Of a stretch of DNA of 64,000 bases, positions 51,804-61,348 are shown in pieces. Both the position numbers and the translations under genes were made by a program. Source of the stretch: RYN-230 sp963814645 (GTDB lineage: Bacteria; Actinomycetota; Actinomycetes; Streptosporangiales; Streptosporangiaceae); NCBI GenBank assembly GCA_963814645.1, contig CAWFDX010000015.1:124001-188000 (forward strand), given 5' to 3'. The notes below the pieces were generated by a model that saw only the letters and a program-made list of their open reading frames with translations, was not told where the DNA came from and made no database searches. Positions within the stretch are counted from its first letter, which is position 1, and the number at the start of each line of letters is the position of its first letter.

Positions 51804-53360
51804 TCAGCTATCCAGCCGGTAACCCAGGTCGGGTGTGATCTCGGCGACGTCCATCTGCGCCTTCTGCAGCCGTCCGGAATAGTCCCAGTTCATCGACTGC
51901 CAGCGGGTGAACTGGTCGAGCACCCAGATCCCGGACTGGCGGCTGCCGTTGCCGGACAGCCCGTTCCCGCCGAACGGCAGGTGCGCCTCAGCCCCCGACG
52001 TGGAGTTGTTGACACTCACCATGCCAGCGCTGATGCCCTGCCGGAACCGGAACGCATCATGCGGGTCATTGGTATAGACGGCCGACGACAGCCCATAACC
52101 AGGCGTATTGGCCAGCCCGATCGCCTCGTCGAGACTGGCGTAGGTGGTGACCCCCACGATGGGCCCGAACGTCTCCTGCAGGAACAACGCGTCTCCCGAC
52201 TGCACGCCGTCCACGATCGTGGGGTGGTAAAACAGCCCCGCCTCCGGATCCCCGACGAACCCGTCCCGCGGATTCCCAGCGCTGATCCGGCCCAGACCGC
52301 TAGACCCGAGCACCTTGTGGTGCGGCTGGATCCAGCCCAGGTACTCCTCGAACCGGTCCGCGAACTTCTGGTCGAGCATCGGCCCGTAGAGCACATCCTG
52401 GGTGGGATCGCCCACCGCGGCAGCCGAGGTCGCGGCCGCGAACCGGTCCAGGAACTCGTCATGCAGCGACTCGTGCACGATGATGCTGCCCAGCGAGGTG
52501 CACCGCTGTCCAGCGGTGCCGAACCCGGAGAACAACGCCCCTTCCACGGCCAGCGCGATGTCCGCGCTCGGCGTGATCACCATCGGGTTCTTGCCGCCGA
52601 GTTCGAGGCACGGGACCTGCAGGTGACGCCCCGCGAGTTCGCCGATGCGCCGTCCGACCGCGGTCGATCCGGTGAACCCGATCTTGTCGATGCTGCCTTC
52701 CCGCAGCCCCTGCTCCAGTCCGGCAAAGGTCGCCGCGCCGTCGGCGAACACGAGGTTCAGCACACCCTCGGGCAGCCCCGCCGCCTGGAACAGCTCGAAT
52801 AGTGCCAGGGCGGACGCGGCCGCGTATTCGGCCGGCTTCCACACCACGGTGTTGCCGGCCACCAGCGCCGGGACCAGGTACCACGAGGGCACCGCGACCG
52901 GGAAGTTGCCGGCCGTCACGACCGCCGCCGCTCCCACCGGGACCCGGAACGTGAACAGCTGCTTGTCCGGCATCTCGCTGGGCACGGTCTGCCCGTACAG
53001 GCGCCGTCCCTCGCCGAGGAAGAAGTCGCAGGTGTCGATGATCTCCTGGACTTCGCCCAGCGCTTCGCCGCGTGGCTTGCCCAGCTCGCGGGTGACCAGG
53101 CGGCCCAGGGCCTCCTTGTTGGCCTCGACGATCCGGCCGATCGCGGCGATCGCCCGGCCGCGCACCGGCGCTGGGGTCGCGGCCCAGGACGGCTGCGCCC
53201 GTTTGGCTTCGGCGCAGGCTGCCGCGAACGTGGCCGCGTCGGCCAGCTGCACCTCGGCGACGACATCGGCCAGCCGGGACGGATTGGGTGAGCTGACCGT
53301 GCCCGCCGGGGTACCGCTCGCCGGGCGGCCGCCGATGATCGAACCAATCGTGTTAGACAT
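51804..53360 (-). CDS. Aldehyde dehydrogenase, probable piperideine-6-carboxylate (aminoadipate semialdehyde) dehydrogenase
   Basis: A 518-residue ALDH. ATG 53360 is preceded by GGAGAAGGTGACC. NAD site VTAGNFPVAVPSW and GFTGSTAVGRRIGELAG, catalytic Glu in LELGGKNPMVI, catalytic Cys in GTAGQRCTSLGS, closing FGGNGLSGNGSRQSG. It lies 27 bp after the lysine 6-transaminase gene and is probably co-transcribed, so the substrate is most likely the alpha-aminoadipate semialdehyde/piperideine-6-carboxylate made by that enzyme. Other semialdehydes (succinate type) cannot be excluded. Confidence 0.85.
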   Translation of the reverse strand: MSNTIGSIIGGRPASGTPAGTVSSPNPSRLADVVAEVQLADAATFAAACAEAKRAQPSWAATPAPVRGRAIAAIGRIVEANKEALGRLVTRELGKPRGEALGEVQEIIDTCDFFLGEGRRLYGQTVPSEMPDKQLFTFRVPVGAAAVVTAGNFPVAVPSWYLVPALVAGNTVVWKPAEYAAASALALFELFQAAGLPEGVLNLVFADGAATFAGLEQGLREGSIDKIGFTGSTAVGRRIGELAGRHLQVPCLELGGKNPMVITPSADIALAVEGALFSGFGTAGQRCTSLGSIIVHESLHDEFLDRFAAATSAAAVGDPTQDVLYGPMLDQKFADRFEEYLGWIQPHHKVLGSSGLGRISAGNPRDGFVGDPEAGLFYHPTIVDGVQSGDALFLQETFGPIVGVTTYASLDEAIGLANTPGYGLSSAVYTNDPHDAFRFRQGISAGMVSVNNSTSGAEAHLPFGGNGLSGNGSRQSGIWVLDQFTRWQSMNWDYSGRLQKAQMDVAEITPDLGYRLDS

Positions 53361-53387
53361 GGTCACCTTCTCCGTGACGGTGGCTCA

Positions 53388-54719
53388 TCACGCCGGATCT
53401 GAGACGGGCAGCCGGGCCAGGCACCGGTCAACGGCCTTCAGGCCCCTGGCCAGGTCGTCCTCCCCGATGGTGAGCGCGGGGCGGAACCGGACCGAGTTCG
53501 GGCCGCACGGCAGCACCAGCACCTTCTCCTCTTCCCGCAGCGCCGTGACCAGCGTGTCCCGCTGCCCAGCGTCCGGCAAGTCGAAGGCGCACATCAGCCC
53601 GCGGCCCCGGGTGTTCGATACCAGGCCAGGATACTGGCTCGTGACCGCCTCCAGCTCCGCGAGGAACCAGGACCCGACCGAGGCCGCCCGGTCGAACAGC
53701 TGGTCCCGCTCGATGACCTCCAGCATCCGGCGGCTGCGCACCATATCGACGAGCCCACCGCCCCAGGTCGAGTTGATCCGCCCGCTCACCGCGAATACGT
53801 TCCCGGGCACCTCGTCCACCCGGCGCCCCGCCATGATCCCGCCGAGCTGCACTTTTTTGCCGAACGCCACTACGTCCGGACTCAGCCCGAGCTGCTGATA
53901 AGCCCATGCCGTGCCAGTCAGCCCGACCCCGGTTTGCACCTCATCGAGTACGAACAGTGCGTCGTTGTCCTGGCACAACCGCTGCATCGCGTGCAGGAAC
54001 TCCGCGCGCATATGGTTGTCCCCGCCTTCAGCCTGGATCGGCTCGGCGAGGAAGCAGGCGATGTCGTCCGGGTGCTCGCGGAAGGCTGCCTCGGCCTGGC
54101 GCAGCGCGTGCTGCTCGGCGGCCTCCACCTCGGGAAGATGCTCGCTGAGCGGGAACGTGATGGCCGGCACGTCGATCCGGGGCCAGTCGAACTTAGGGAA
54201 CCGGTCGGTCTTCACCGCGTCGGTGTTGGTGAGGGAGAGCGTGTAGCCGCTGCGGCCGTGGAACGCGCGGGTCAGGTGCAGCACCCTGGTGCCCAGCGCG
54301 GGGGAGCGGCCATGCATCTCGTTGTGCTGGCTCTTCCAGTCGAACGCGCACTTCAGCGCGTTCTCCACCGCCAGCGCGCCGCCCTCGATGAAGAACAGGT
54401 GCGGCAGCGCGGGGTCACCAAGCACCCGGACGAAGGTATCCACGAAGTCGGCGTACTGCCCGGTGTAGATGTCCGGGTTTGTCGGCTTGTTCGCGGCGGC
54501 CGCGGCGAGCTCACCCATGAAGACCGGATCGCCGGTGATGTCCGGCGGATTGATGCCTAGCGGCGCGGACGCGAAGAACGTGTACAGGTCGAGGTACTGC
54601 TCGCCGTCCCGTTCGTCGGTGATCCAGGAGCCGCGGCTGCGGCCCAGATCCAGGACGAGGTGGAACCCGTCAGTCAGTACATGGCGCCCCAGGCGCTCCC
54701 GGACACTGTCGTTCGTCAT
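53388..54719 (-). CDS. lat: L-lysine 6-transaminase
   Basis: A 443-residue class III PLP aminotransferase. It follows lysine epsilon-aminotransferases closely: VLTDGFHLVLDLGRSRGSWI, YLDLYTFFASAPLGINPP, FIEGGALAVENALKCAFDWK, TRAFHGRSGYTLSLTNTDA, FLAEPIQAEGGDNHMR, LDEVQTGVGLTGT, with the PLP-binding Lys in VAFGKKVQLGG. It transfers the epsilon-amino group of L-lysine to 2-oxoglutarate, giving piperideine-6-carboxylate. In beta-lactam producers the gene sits in antibiotic clusters; here only the dehydrogenase partner is present, so catabolism to aminoadipate is more likely. Confidence 0.92.
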   Translation of the reverse strand: MTNDSVRERLGRHVLTDGFHLVLDLGRSRGSWITDERDGEQYLDLYTFFASAPLGINPPDITGDPVFMGELAAAAANKPTNPDIYTGQYADFVDTFVRVLGDPALPHLFFIEGGALAVENALKCAFDWKSQHNEMHGRSPALGTRVLHLTRAFHGRSGYTLSLTNTDAVKTDRFPKFDWPRIDVPAITFPLSEHLPEVEAAEQHALRQAEAAFREHPDDIACFLAEPIQAEGGDNHMRAEFLHAMQRLCQDNDALFVLDEVQTGVGLTGTAWAYQQLGLSPDVVAFGKKVQLGGIMAGRRVDEVPGNVFAVSGRINSTWGGGLVDMVRSRRMLEVIERDQLFDRAASVGSWFLAELEAVTSQYPGLVSNTRGRGLMCAFDLPDAGQRDTLVTALREEEKVLVLPCGPNSVRFRPALTIGEDDLARGLKAVDRCLARLPVSDPA

Positions 54720-55377
54720 GGACGCCCCCAGAGATCAGCCAGCCCGGCAACAACTCTCGTCCTATGCAGGTTAAGCGGCAGAATCTCCTTATTGAAGGGT
54801 AGCGGGCCGACGATTTTCCGGGACCACAGTGGCCGCTGTCCGCCCGGCACGTGCTCCTGCACCTCATCCGGGTGCCGCTGTTCCGGCCATGAGATGGGCT
54901 TCCGTCCGTAGCGAAGGGATTAGAGGGCCTGGCTGTCGGGGCTGATGAGTGGCTCGCCGTCCGCGCCGAAGCTGTTCAGGTGGGATCGGTGCACTTCTCT
55001 CAGGGCCAGCCAGGCCAGATCTCTTCGACGCCGGCTCCCAGAATGGGGTCGTACTGGGAATCGTCAGGCCGACGTCAGCATCCCTGCCGCTCTAAGCCCT
55101 TGCATTGCGGCTTGCCCCGCCAGAATTGGCATAACAACATCGATCCCCCCGGAGATTCGCATGATCGGTCTGCGGATCATCGCGGGACCTCCCCCTGAAC
55201 ACGGCACGCTAGTCCCGGCCACCTGTGGATCACAAGGTGCATAACCAGGGGGTTCTTGTGCACTACCGGCGCTCCAGCGGTCGGCCGCTGTGGATGGTCG
55301 CGCCGTAGGGGCAGCTCAGGTAGCCGGCCGTGCGGTGGAGGCGCGGAACGGCCCTGTGGATTGGCCGCCGCCAAGAA
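54720..55377. other. Intergenic stretch without a recognised gene
   Basis: Upstream of lat and downstream of the stress protein gene. A short minus-strand frame ending in a stop at 55264 (LSCPYGATIHSGRPLERR) may be the tail of a lost gene. No Lrp-type regulator, often beside lat, could be found. Confidence 0.45.
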
Positions 55378-55845
55378 TCATGGAAGCGAATCCCATTTCC
55401 CGGCATGCACGATCAGCACCGACCGCCGGGAATGCGCCGCGACCGCGCTGGCGACGCTGCCTACCACCGCGCCCGCCAGCCCGCTGCGGCCATGGGAGCC
55501 CAGCACGATGAGGCTCGCATCGTGCTGGTCGGCGGCAGCCACGATGCCCCGCCAGGTCGGCGCGGCCTCGGCCGCCATGCTCTGGGCCTGGAAACCCGCC
55601 GCCCCGGCCAGCGCGGCCCCGTGCGCGGCGGTCTGCTCAGCCGCCTTCCGGACCTGGTCCACCTCGGCCGCATTGAGCTCCACGTCGCCCACCGGCACGA
55701 ACCCGACGTTGAACGGTTCCCAGATGGTGAGGACGAGGGCGTCACGCCCGGCGCGCAGTTGCCGGCCAGCCTCGGCTATCGCGGCCTCGGCCAGGTCGGA
55801 TCCGTCGTAGGCGAACACGACGGGTCCAGCCCCGGCGGCCGTCAT
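55378..55845 (-). CDS. Universal stress protein
   Basis: A 155-residue single USP domain. VVFAYDGSDLAEAAIAEAG at the start with the Asp of the ATP-binding strand, VLTIWEPF after strand 2, and the G-x2-G-x9-G type nucleotide motif LGSHGRSGLAGAVVGSVASA near 115-134. ATP-binding USPs modulate growth and stress survival. Its ATG overlaps the stop of the MFS transporter gene (ATGA), so it is the second gene of that operon and is probably under the same ArsR-type control. Confidence 0.9.
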   Translation of the reverse strand: MTAAGAGPVVFAYDGSDLAEAAIAEAGRQLRAGRDALVLTIWEPFNVGFVPVGDVELNAAEVDQVRKAAEQTAAHGAALAGAAGFQAQSMAAEAAPTWRGIVAAADQHDASLIVLGSHGRSGLAGAVVGSVASAVAAHSRRSVLIVHAGKWDSLP

Positions 55846-57380
55846 GGCCGGCTCCGGCGGATCGCGGCCAGCAGCGGCGGGGAGTCCCACCCCGGCTCGC
55901 CACCGCCCAGGAACCGGGTCAGCGACGGTGCCATGGGCCGCGCCCCACCCAGCAGGTAGAGCAGGACGCCGACTAGCGCCCCGCCGGCCGACAGCCCGAA
56001 GCAGACCCACAACGCGGTGCTCATGGCCGGGGTGGGCAGGCCGGACAGCGTCGTCGCGAAATGCAGCAGGATCGGGGCGATCATGAACGCGGCCATCGCG
56101 CGCAGCAGCTCGAGGATGGCGAACACGCGCTGGATGCTGGCCGAGCGCAGCGAGAACCCGGCCAGGAACAGCGCCGGGGTCACCGAGGCCCCGACGCCCA
56201 CGCCGATCAGCGCCGAGCCGGCCAGCACCAGCCCGGACGTGGGCGGCACAGCGGTACGGATGACCAGGATGCCCAGGGCCAGGAAGGCCATCCCGGCCAG
56301 CGCGTAATAGTGGATGAACCGGGTGCTGAACACCGCACCGAACGCGATCGCGGTAATGACAGCCCCGCCGAGTTCGGGCAGGTAGAGCAGCCCAAGGTGC
56401 AGTGGCGTGTAGTGCGGCGCGAGCACCACGCTGGTCAGCGCGATGGCGGATACCGAGGCGGCCGCCGCGCAGACGGCCAGCACGATCCCGGTCAGCGGGA
56501 TGGTGCTGGCCAGCGGGCGCAGTGTGAGCAGTGTCCGCCGGCCGCGGTACTGGTAGATCCACAGGATGACGATCAATGCCAGCCCGCCCAGCAGCGGGAC
56601 CACCGCGACGGGGTCGAGGAACCGGTGCGTGGTCAGCTCCGCGGCGCCCAGGAACGCGGCCACCGAACCGGCCGCGGCCAGCCCGACGGCCCAGCCGTCC
56701 CACGGGGCGCTGCGGTCGGCCGGCGGGGCATCTTCGAAGGTCAGCAGCGACAGCAGCAGCGCCACGACGGCGACGCCGGCCACGATCCAGAACAGCGGCC
56801 GCCAGGCATGGAACGACGCCTGGGCGCCGCCGATCAGCGGGCCCGCCGCCACGGCGCCGAAGATGCACATGTTCATGATCATCGCTGTCCAGCGCAGCTT
56901 GGCTGCCGGGTAGCCAAGGAACAGCGGCGGCGCGGCCGCGATCAGCAGCAGGCTGGTGCACAGGCCCTGCAGCACGTGCCCGGCGATGAACATCGCCGGG
57001 CCGGCCGCCGCCGCGGCCATTATCGATCCAGCCACCAGCACGGTGGCGTAGATGAGCATCATCCGGCGCTGGGGCAGGTGCTGGGCGAACTGGACGGCCA
57101 GCACCGTGCCGACCGCGTAGCCGGCATTGGCCAGGCCCCAGGCCAGGCTCAGCTCCTGCGGGCTCAGATGCAGCGTCCCGCCGATCAACGGTGTGATCGG
57201 CCCCAGCGCCGACGACAGCACCAGGTACGGCACCAGGAACAGGACCACCATCGCCGCCACCGCGGGGTAGCGGCCGGCCAGCGGCCCCGGTCGCCACGGC
57301 CGCGTCTGGGCCCGGCTGAGCCGCTGGGATTCGCGGCCGGGGGCCAGGGGCGGCGATGTTGCCTGGGCGGTAGCATTCGG
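55842..57380 (-). CDS. MFS transporter, 14-helix drug-efflux type
   Basis: About 512 residues. I favour GTG 57380; the TTG at 57422 would place the start inside the presumed operator. Twelve to fourteen transmembrane helices; the loop after helix 2 holds QFAQHLPQRRMMLIYATVL in place of the usual GxLxDRxGRR. There is a long central section with additional helices (DHA2-like). No strict motif C is seen. It is divergent from an ArsR gene 100 bp away and co-transcribed with a universal stress protein. Likely a proton-driven exporter; substrate unknown. Confidence 0.83.
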   Translation of the reverse strand, partial: PNATAQATSPPLAPGRESQRLSRAQTRPWRPGPLAGRYPAVAAMVVLFLVPYLVLSSALGPITPLIGGTLHLSPQELSLAWGLANAGYAVGTVLAVQFAQHLPQRRMMLIYATVLVAGSIMAAAAAGPAMFIAGHVLQGLCTSLLLIAAAPPLFLGYPAAKLRWTAMIMNMCIFGAVAAGPLIGGAQASFHAWRPLFWIVAGVAVVALLLSLLTFEDAPPADRSAPWDGWAVGLAAAGSVAAFLGAAELTTHRFLDPVAVVPLLGGLALIVILWIYQYRGRRTLLTLRPLASTIPLTGIVLAVCAAAASVSAIALTSVVLAPHYTPLHLGLLYLPELGGAVITAIAFGAVFSTRFIHYYALAGMAFLALGILVIRTAVPPTSGLVLAGSALIGVGVGASVTPALFLAGFSLRSASIQRVFAILELLRAMAAFMIAPILLHFATTLSGLPTPAMSTALWVCFGLSAGGALVGVLLYLLGGARPMAPSLTRFLGGGEPGWDSPPLLAAIRRSRP

Positions 57381-57396
57381 CACGAAGGAGTCCCTA

Positions 57397-57450
57397 GTTC
57401 GAAGATGCTCGAAGTTCGACAACCATCGAACCGTACAACATCTATCGAAC
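57397..57450. promoter_or_regulatory. TTCGA-rich operator between MFS and ArsR genes
   Basis: An 18-bp palindrome GTTCGA-caacca-TCGAAC (57414-57431) is flanked by further half-sites GTTCGA (57397-57402) and TCGAAC (57445-57450), nearly symmetric about the same centre. Probably bound by the divergently encoded ArsR protein to control both genes (inference). Confidence 0.65.
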
Positions 57451-57478
57451 TACTCGCAAACTGTTTTATCCTGGTGGC

Positions 57479-57808
57479 GTGATGGATGACGTGCCCGAGC
57501 CGGCGGCTGAGGACCTTCAGCTGCCGCGGGTGCTGGCCGCCCTGGCTGACCCGCACCGGCTGGCCACGGTCCGGTTCGTGGCCCGCAACGGTGAGTCGTG
57601 GTGCACTCAGGTGATCCAGGACGCCGCGCTGGGCACCAGCAAGTCCACCTTCTCCCATCACCTGCGCATCCTGCGCGAAGCCGGAATCGTCACCAAGCAG
57701 ATCCGGGGCACCAAGGGCTTCATGTGCGTGCGCAAGGAGGACCTGGACCGCCGCTTCCCGGGGCTGCTCGATTCGGTTCTCAACGCCGACTCCGAACCGG
57801 TGCCGTAA
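57479..57808 (+). CDS. ArsR family winged-helix regulator
   Basis: A 109-residue protein (GTG 57479 or ATG 57482). LPRVLAALADPHRLATVRFV, recognition helix LGTSKSTFSHHLRILREAGI, wing IRGTKGFMCVRKEDLD. Two Cys are present (WCTQ and MCVR), but not in a classic CxC metal site. This group of HTH_5/ArsR regulators usually represses an adjacent transporter; here the MFS exporter is divergent across a palindromic spacer. Confidence 0.88.
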   Translation: MMDDVPEPAAEDLQLPRVLAALADPHRLATVRFVARNGESWCTQVIQDAALGTSKSTFSHHLRILREAGIVTKQIRGTKGFMCVRKEDLDRRFPGLLDSVLNADSEPVP

Positions 57809-57884
57809 CGTCCGTCTCTAGCGGGCACCGCGGCTAGCTGGCTGGGGGATGTGCGGGCCGGCCGCGCTGGGTAAGAGGTCAGGC

Positions 57885-59198
57885 ATGAGTGATACGGCTG
57901 AGCCGGAGGCGGGCGGTATCCAGCTGCCGGCCAGGCGCCGTGGCTACCGGCTCACCGCGGCCGTGCTGGTGATCATGATGCTGGGCGGGACGCTGCCCGT
58001 GCCGCTCTACGTGCTGTACGAGAAGCAGATGGGCTTCGGCCCGCTCGGGGTGACCGTCGTCTTCGCCAGCTACGTTCTCGGCACGCTGATCGCGCTGGTG
58101 CTGTTCGGCGACCTGAGCGACCACATCGGCCGGCGCCGGGTGCTGGCCATCGCCGTGGTCTGCGCGGCCGTTAGCACCGGCCTGTTCCTGGCGGCGACCG
58201 GCATCGGGCTGCTTATCGTGGCCCGCGTGGTGAGTGGCACGGCCGCGGGCTTCGCGACTGGCACCGCAACGGCTGCGCTGGCTGAACTCCAGCCGCGCGG
58301 CGATCATCAGGCGGCCGCTGTCGTCGCCTCGGGTGCCAACATGACCGGTCTCGGGCTGGGGCCGCTGGTGGCTGGCCTGTTCGCGGCGTACGTGGCGATG
58401 CCGCTGCACAGTGTGTTCTGGGCCTACCTGGGCGCGTGTGCGCTGGCGCTGGCCGCCGTCGCGGTCATTCCGGAAACCGTCCGCCACCGTGATCGCCGGG
58501 TCAGCTTCCGGCCGCGGATGGCCGTTCCGGCCGGCCTGGGCGCCGTCATGCTGGGCGCCTGCCTGGGCGTGTTCGCCGCGTTCAGCGTGCTCGGGCTGTT
58601 CAGCAGCCTGGTACCGACCTTCCTGCATGGCGTGCTGGGCGTGCACAACCTCGCCCTGATCGGCGGCGCATCCTTCCTGATCTTCGTTACCGCGGCGATC
58701 AGCCAGGCCGTCTCCGCCCGGCTGCCGGCCCGGCGCAGCGTGAGCGCCGGCGTGCCGCTGCTCCTGGTGTGCCTGGCCGCGCTGGAGGCAGCGCTGTTCG
58801 CCAAGGAGTTGTGGCTGTTCCTGATCGGCACCATCGCCGGCGGCATCGCCGTCGGCTTCATCTTCCGCGGCGGTCTCAGCGAGCTGAACCGGGTCGCTGA
58901 GCCGCGGCACCGGGCGGCCATCGTGTCCACGTTCTTCGCTGCCGCGTATGTCGGCCTGGGCCTGCCGGCCGTGCTGACCGGCCTCATCTCGCTGGCGGTG
59001 GGCCCGGTGGACGCGAGCGTCTACGTCTCGTGCCTGGCCGCGGCCATCGTGGTGGTCGCGTTCATCGTGGTCCGGCGCGCCTTCGGCCGGGCCACCGCGC
59101 CCAGCCCGCCCGCCATCCCGTGTGACAGCTGGTGCCATCCCGGAGAGCCCGTCCCCGCCGGCGCACGCGCCGAGCCGGGCTCACGATCTGCGCGGTGA
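57885..59198 (+). CDS. MFS transporter, 12-helix type
   Basis: A 437-residue protein from ATG 57885, preceded by AAGAGGTCAGGC. Twelve hydrophobic helices; motif A is clear: FGDLSDHIGRRRVLAIAVV after helix 2. VARVVSGTAAGFATGTATAAL on helices 4-5 resembles motif C-like glycine patterns. The C-terminal tail of about 45 residues is Pro-rich and hydrophilic. It lies 76 bp after the ArsR gene in the same direction and may share its promoter. Probable small-molecule exporter; substrate unknown. Confidence 0.87.
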   Translation: MSDTAEPEAGGIQLPARRRGYRLTAAVLVIMMLGGTLPVPLYVLYEKQMGFGPLGVTVVFASYVLGTLIALVLFGDLSDHIGRRRVLAIAVVCAAVSTGLFLAATGIGLLIVARVVSGTAAGFATGTATAALAELQPRGDHQAAAVVASGANMTGLGLGPLVAGLFAAYVAMPLHSVFWAYLGACALALAAVAVIPETVRHRDRRVSFRPRMAVPAGLGAVMLGACLGVFAAFSVLGLFSSLVPTFLHGVLGVHNLALIGGASFLIFVTAAISQAVSARLPARRSVSAGVPLLLVCLAALEAALFAKELWLFLIGTIAGGIAVGFIFRGGLSELNRVAEPRHRAAIVSTFFAAAYVGLGLPAVLTGLISLAVGPVDASVYVSCLAAAIVVVAFIVVRRAFGRATAPSPPAIPCDSWCHPGEPVPAGARAEPGSRSAR

Positions 59199-59303
59199 CC
59201 GTACACCCGAAAATCACACCTTCCTGCCCAACGCCAGTACCGGGTCACTGACGGACGCGGCTTTCGCCGTGCCGCCGGGCGAATGTCGGTACGGCGTCCT
59301 ACG

Positions 59304-60764
59304 ATGTCGGTCGTGCCGAGCGTGGACGAGATCGCGTGGCTGCGCGACAACAGCCCGGCCTGGCGGCTGCTCCGGGCGGACAACGCGCCGCTGGTGCTGA
59401 GCTTCCTGCACCGGGTGTTCGTCGCGGACAACGTCCGGTCTATCTCCGCGGCTGAGCTGGCCAGCCGCCTGGACGACGAGTTGTACGCGCTGAACCAGCA
59501 GAACGGCGACCGGGCCGCGCCCAGGTTCCCCAAGCCGGCGAAGGCTTACCTCGACGACTGGGCGGCGCCCGGAGCCGGCTGGCTGCGCAAGTACTATCCC
59601 GACGGCACCGATGAGCCGCACTACGACGCCACGCCCGCGGTCGAGAAGGCGCTGCAGTGGCTGGACAGCCTGCGCGAGCGCGAGTTCGTGGGTACCGAGT
59701 CGCGGTTGCAGGTGATCGTCGAACTGCTGCGGCAGATCGTGTTCGGCACCGAGCCCGATCCCGCGGAACGGCTGGCCGAGTTGCGCCGCCAGCGGGACGC
59801 CATCGACGAACAGATAGCCCGGATCGGGGCGGGCGAGCTGCCCATGCTCGGCGAGACCGCGGTGCGCGACCGCTACCAGCAGTTCGCGGGCACCGCGCGG
59901 GAGCTGCTGGCCGACTTCCGCGAGGTGGAAGAGAACTTCCGCAAGCTCGACCGCCAGCTCCGGGAGAGGATCGCCGGCTGGCACGGCGGCAAGGGTGAGC
60001 TGCTGGACGACGTGCTCGGCAGCCGGGAGTCGATCGCCGGCTCGGACCAGGGCCGGTCGTTCCAGGCGTTCTACGGCTTCCTGCTGTCCCAGGCGCGCCA
60101 GGAGGAGCTGTCCAGCCTGCTGGACCGGGTGCACGCGCTGGCCGGGATCGCCGAGGCCGACGCGAGGCTGCGGCACGTGCACTATGACTGGCTGGACGCC
60201 GCGCAGCGCACCCAGGCCACCGTCCGCCAGCTCTCTGAACAGCTCCGCCGGTTCCTCGACGACCAGGTGTGGTTCGAGAACCGCCGGGTGATCGACATCC
60301 TGCGCAGTATCGAAGGCCGCGCGCTGGAGCTGCGCCAATCCGGGCACATCCCGGTCACCATGGAGCTGGACGCGCCCTCGCCGGCCATCCGGCTGCCGCT
60401 GGAGCGCCCGCTGTACGCGCCGGTGCAGAAGGCCCGCCTGTCCAGCGGCGCGGTCCGCGACGCCGACGAGGAGACCGACCCCGCGGCGCTATTCGAGCAG
60501 GTCTACGTGGACCCGGAGCCGCTGCGCGGTGGCGTCCGCCAGGCGCTGCGCGGCCAGCCGCAGGTCGGCCTGGCCGAGCTGGTCGCCCGGTACCCGCTCC
60601 GGCAGGGCGTCGCCGAGCTGGTCACCTACCTGTCGCTGCGCGACGAGGCGTTCGCGATCGTCTACGACGAGCAGCACCGCGACCAGATCACCTGGTCCGC
60701 CGCTGACGGCCGGGAGCGCACCGCCACGCTGCCACGGGTCACCTACGCCAGGAGGGATGGATGA
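59304..60764 (+). CDS. jetA: JetA, Wadjet system DUF3375 protein
   Basis: About 486 residues (ATG 59304; an in-frame ATG 59283 also exists). It matches the DUF3375 layout: N-terminal helical domain WRLLRADNAPLVLSFLHRVF, LDDWAAPGAGWLRKYY, VEKALQWLDSLREREFVGTE, a long coiled-coil midsection (AERLAELRRQRDAIDEQ, RYQQFAGTARELLADFREVE), and a C-terminal winged-helix-like end. JetA is the kleisin-like subunit of the JetABC condensin-type complex. Its stop overlaps jetB (ATGA). Role: part of plasmid recognition and loop extrusion by Wadjet. Confidence 0.92.
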   Translation: MSVVPSVDEIAWLRDNSPAWRLLRADNAPLVLSFLHRVFVADNVRSISAAELASRLDDELYALNQQNGDRAAPRFPKPAKAYLDDWAAPGAGWLRKYYPDGTDEPHYDATPAVEKALQWLDSLREREFVGTESRLQVIVELLRQIVFGTEPDPAERLAELRRQRDAIDEQIARIGAGELPMLGETAVRDRYQQFAGTARELLADFREVEENFRKLDRQLRERIAGWHGGKGELLDDVLGSRESIAGSDQGRSFQAFYGFLLSQARQEELSSLLDRVHALAGIAEADARLRHVHYDWLDAAQRTQATVRQLSEQLRRFLDDQVWFENRRVIDILRSIEGRALELRQSGHIPVTMELDAPSPAIRLPLERPLYAPVQKARLSSGAVRDADEETDPAALFEQVYVDPEPLRGGVRQALRGQPQVGLAELVARYPLRQGVAELVTYLSLRDEAFAIVYDEQHRDQITWSAADGRERTATLPRVTYARRDG

Positions 60765-61348
60765 CCGCCGAACCGGATCTGTCGCTCGCCGTCAGCCAGC
60801 TGATGAAGGGCGTCGTCTACCGCGACACGCACGACCGCGCCTGGCGCAGCCTGCTGGAGCTGCAGCCGCAGGCCCGGGATTACGTGGACGTGCTTGGCCT
60901 GCAGGTCGTCATTGATGAGGCCGAGGGCTACGCCTTCCTCCGCCAGCGGCCGGGCGATCCCGACGACGCGGACCCGCTGCCCCGGCTGATCCCGCGCCGG
61001 GCGCTGTCCTTCCACGTCAGCCTGCTGCTCGCGCTGCTGCGCAAGAAGCTGGCCGAATTCGATGCCCAGGGCGGCGACACGCGGCTGATGCTGACCCGGG
61101 AGCAGATAGCCGAGATGGTCCGTCTGTTCCTGCCTGCGACCAGCAACGAGGCCAGGCTGACCGACCAGATCGACGCGCACATCAACAAGGCCGTCGACCT
61201 CGGCTTCCTGCGGCCCGTGAAGAACTCCGGGCAGACCTACGAGGTGCGGCGCATTCTCAAGGCGTTCGTCGACGGGCAGTGGCTGGCCGACTTCGATATC
61301 AGGCTGGCCGAATACGCCGCGCTGCTGAGCGGGGAGGAGCAGGAATGA
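60761..61348 (+). CDS. jetB: JetB, Wadjet system DUF4194 protein
   Basis: A 195-residue DUF4194 protein. LMKGVVYRDTHDRAWRSLLE, LGLQVVIDEAEGYAFLRQR, a PRRALSFHVSLLLALLRKKL helix, and the C-terminal winged-helix IDAHINKAVDLGFLRPVKNS followed by RRILKAFVDGQWL. JetB corresponds to the KITE (MukE-like) subunit that binds JetA. It overlaps both jetA and jetC by four bases, so the three subunits are co-translated. Confidence 0.92.
   Translation: MTAEPDLSLAVSQLMKGVVYRDTHDRAWRSLLELQPQARDYVDVLGLQVVIDEAEGYAFLRQRPGDPDDADPLPRLIPRRALSFHVSLLLALLRKKLAEFDAQGGDTRLMLTREQIAEMVRLFLPATSNEARLTDQIDAHINKAVDLGFLRPVKNSGQTYEVRRILKAFVDGQWLADFDIRLAEYAALLSGEEQE

Noticed and set aside
51804..54719. A cephamycin-type antibiotic cluster around lat
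   Set aside because: No pcbAB, pcbC or other beta-lactam genes are present; only the catabolic partner dehydrogenase is adjacent.
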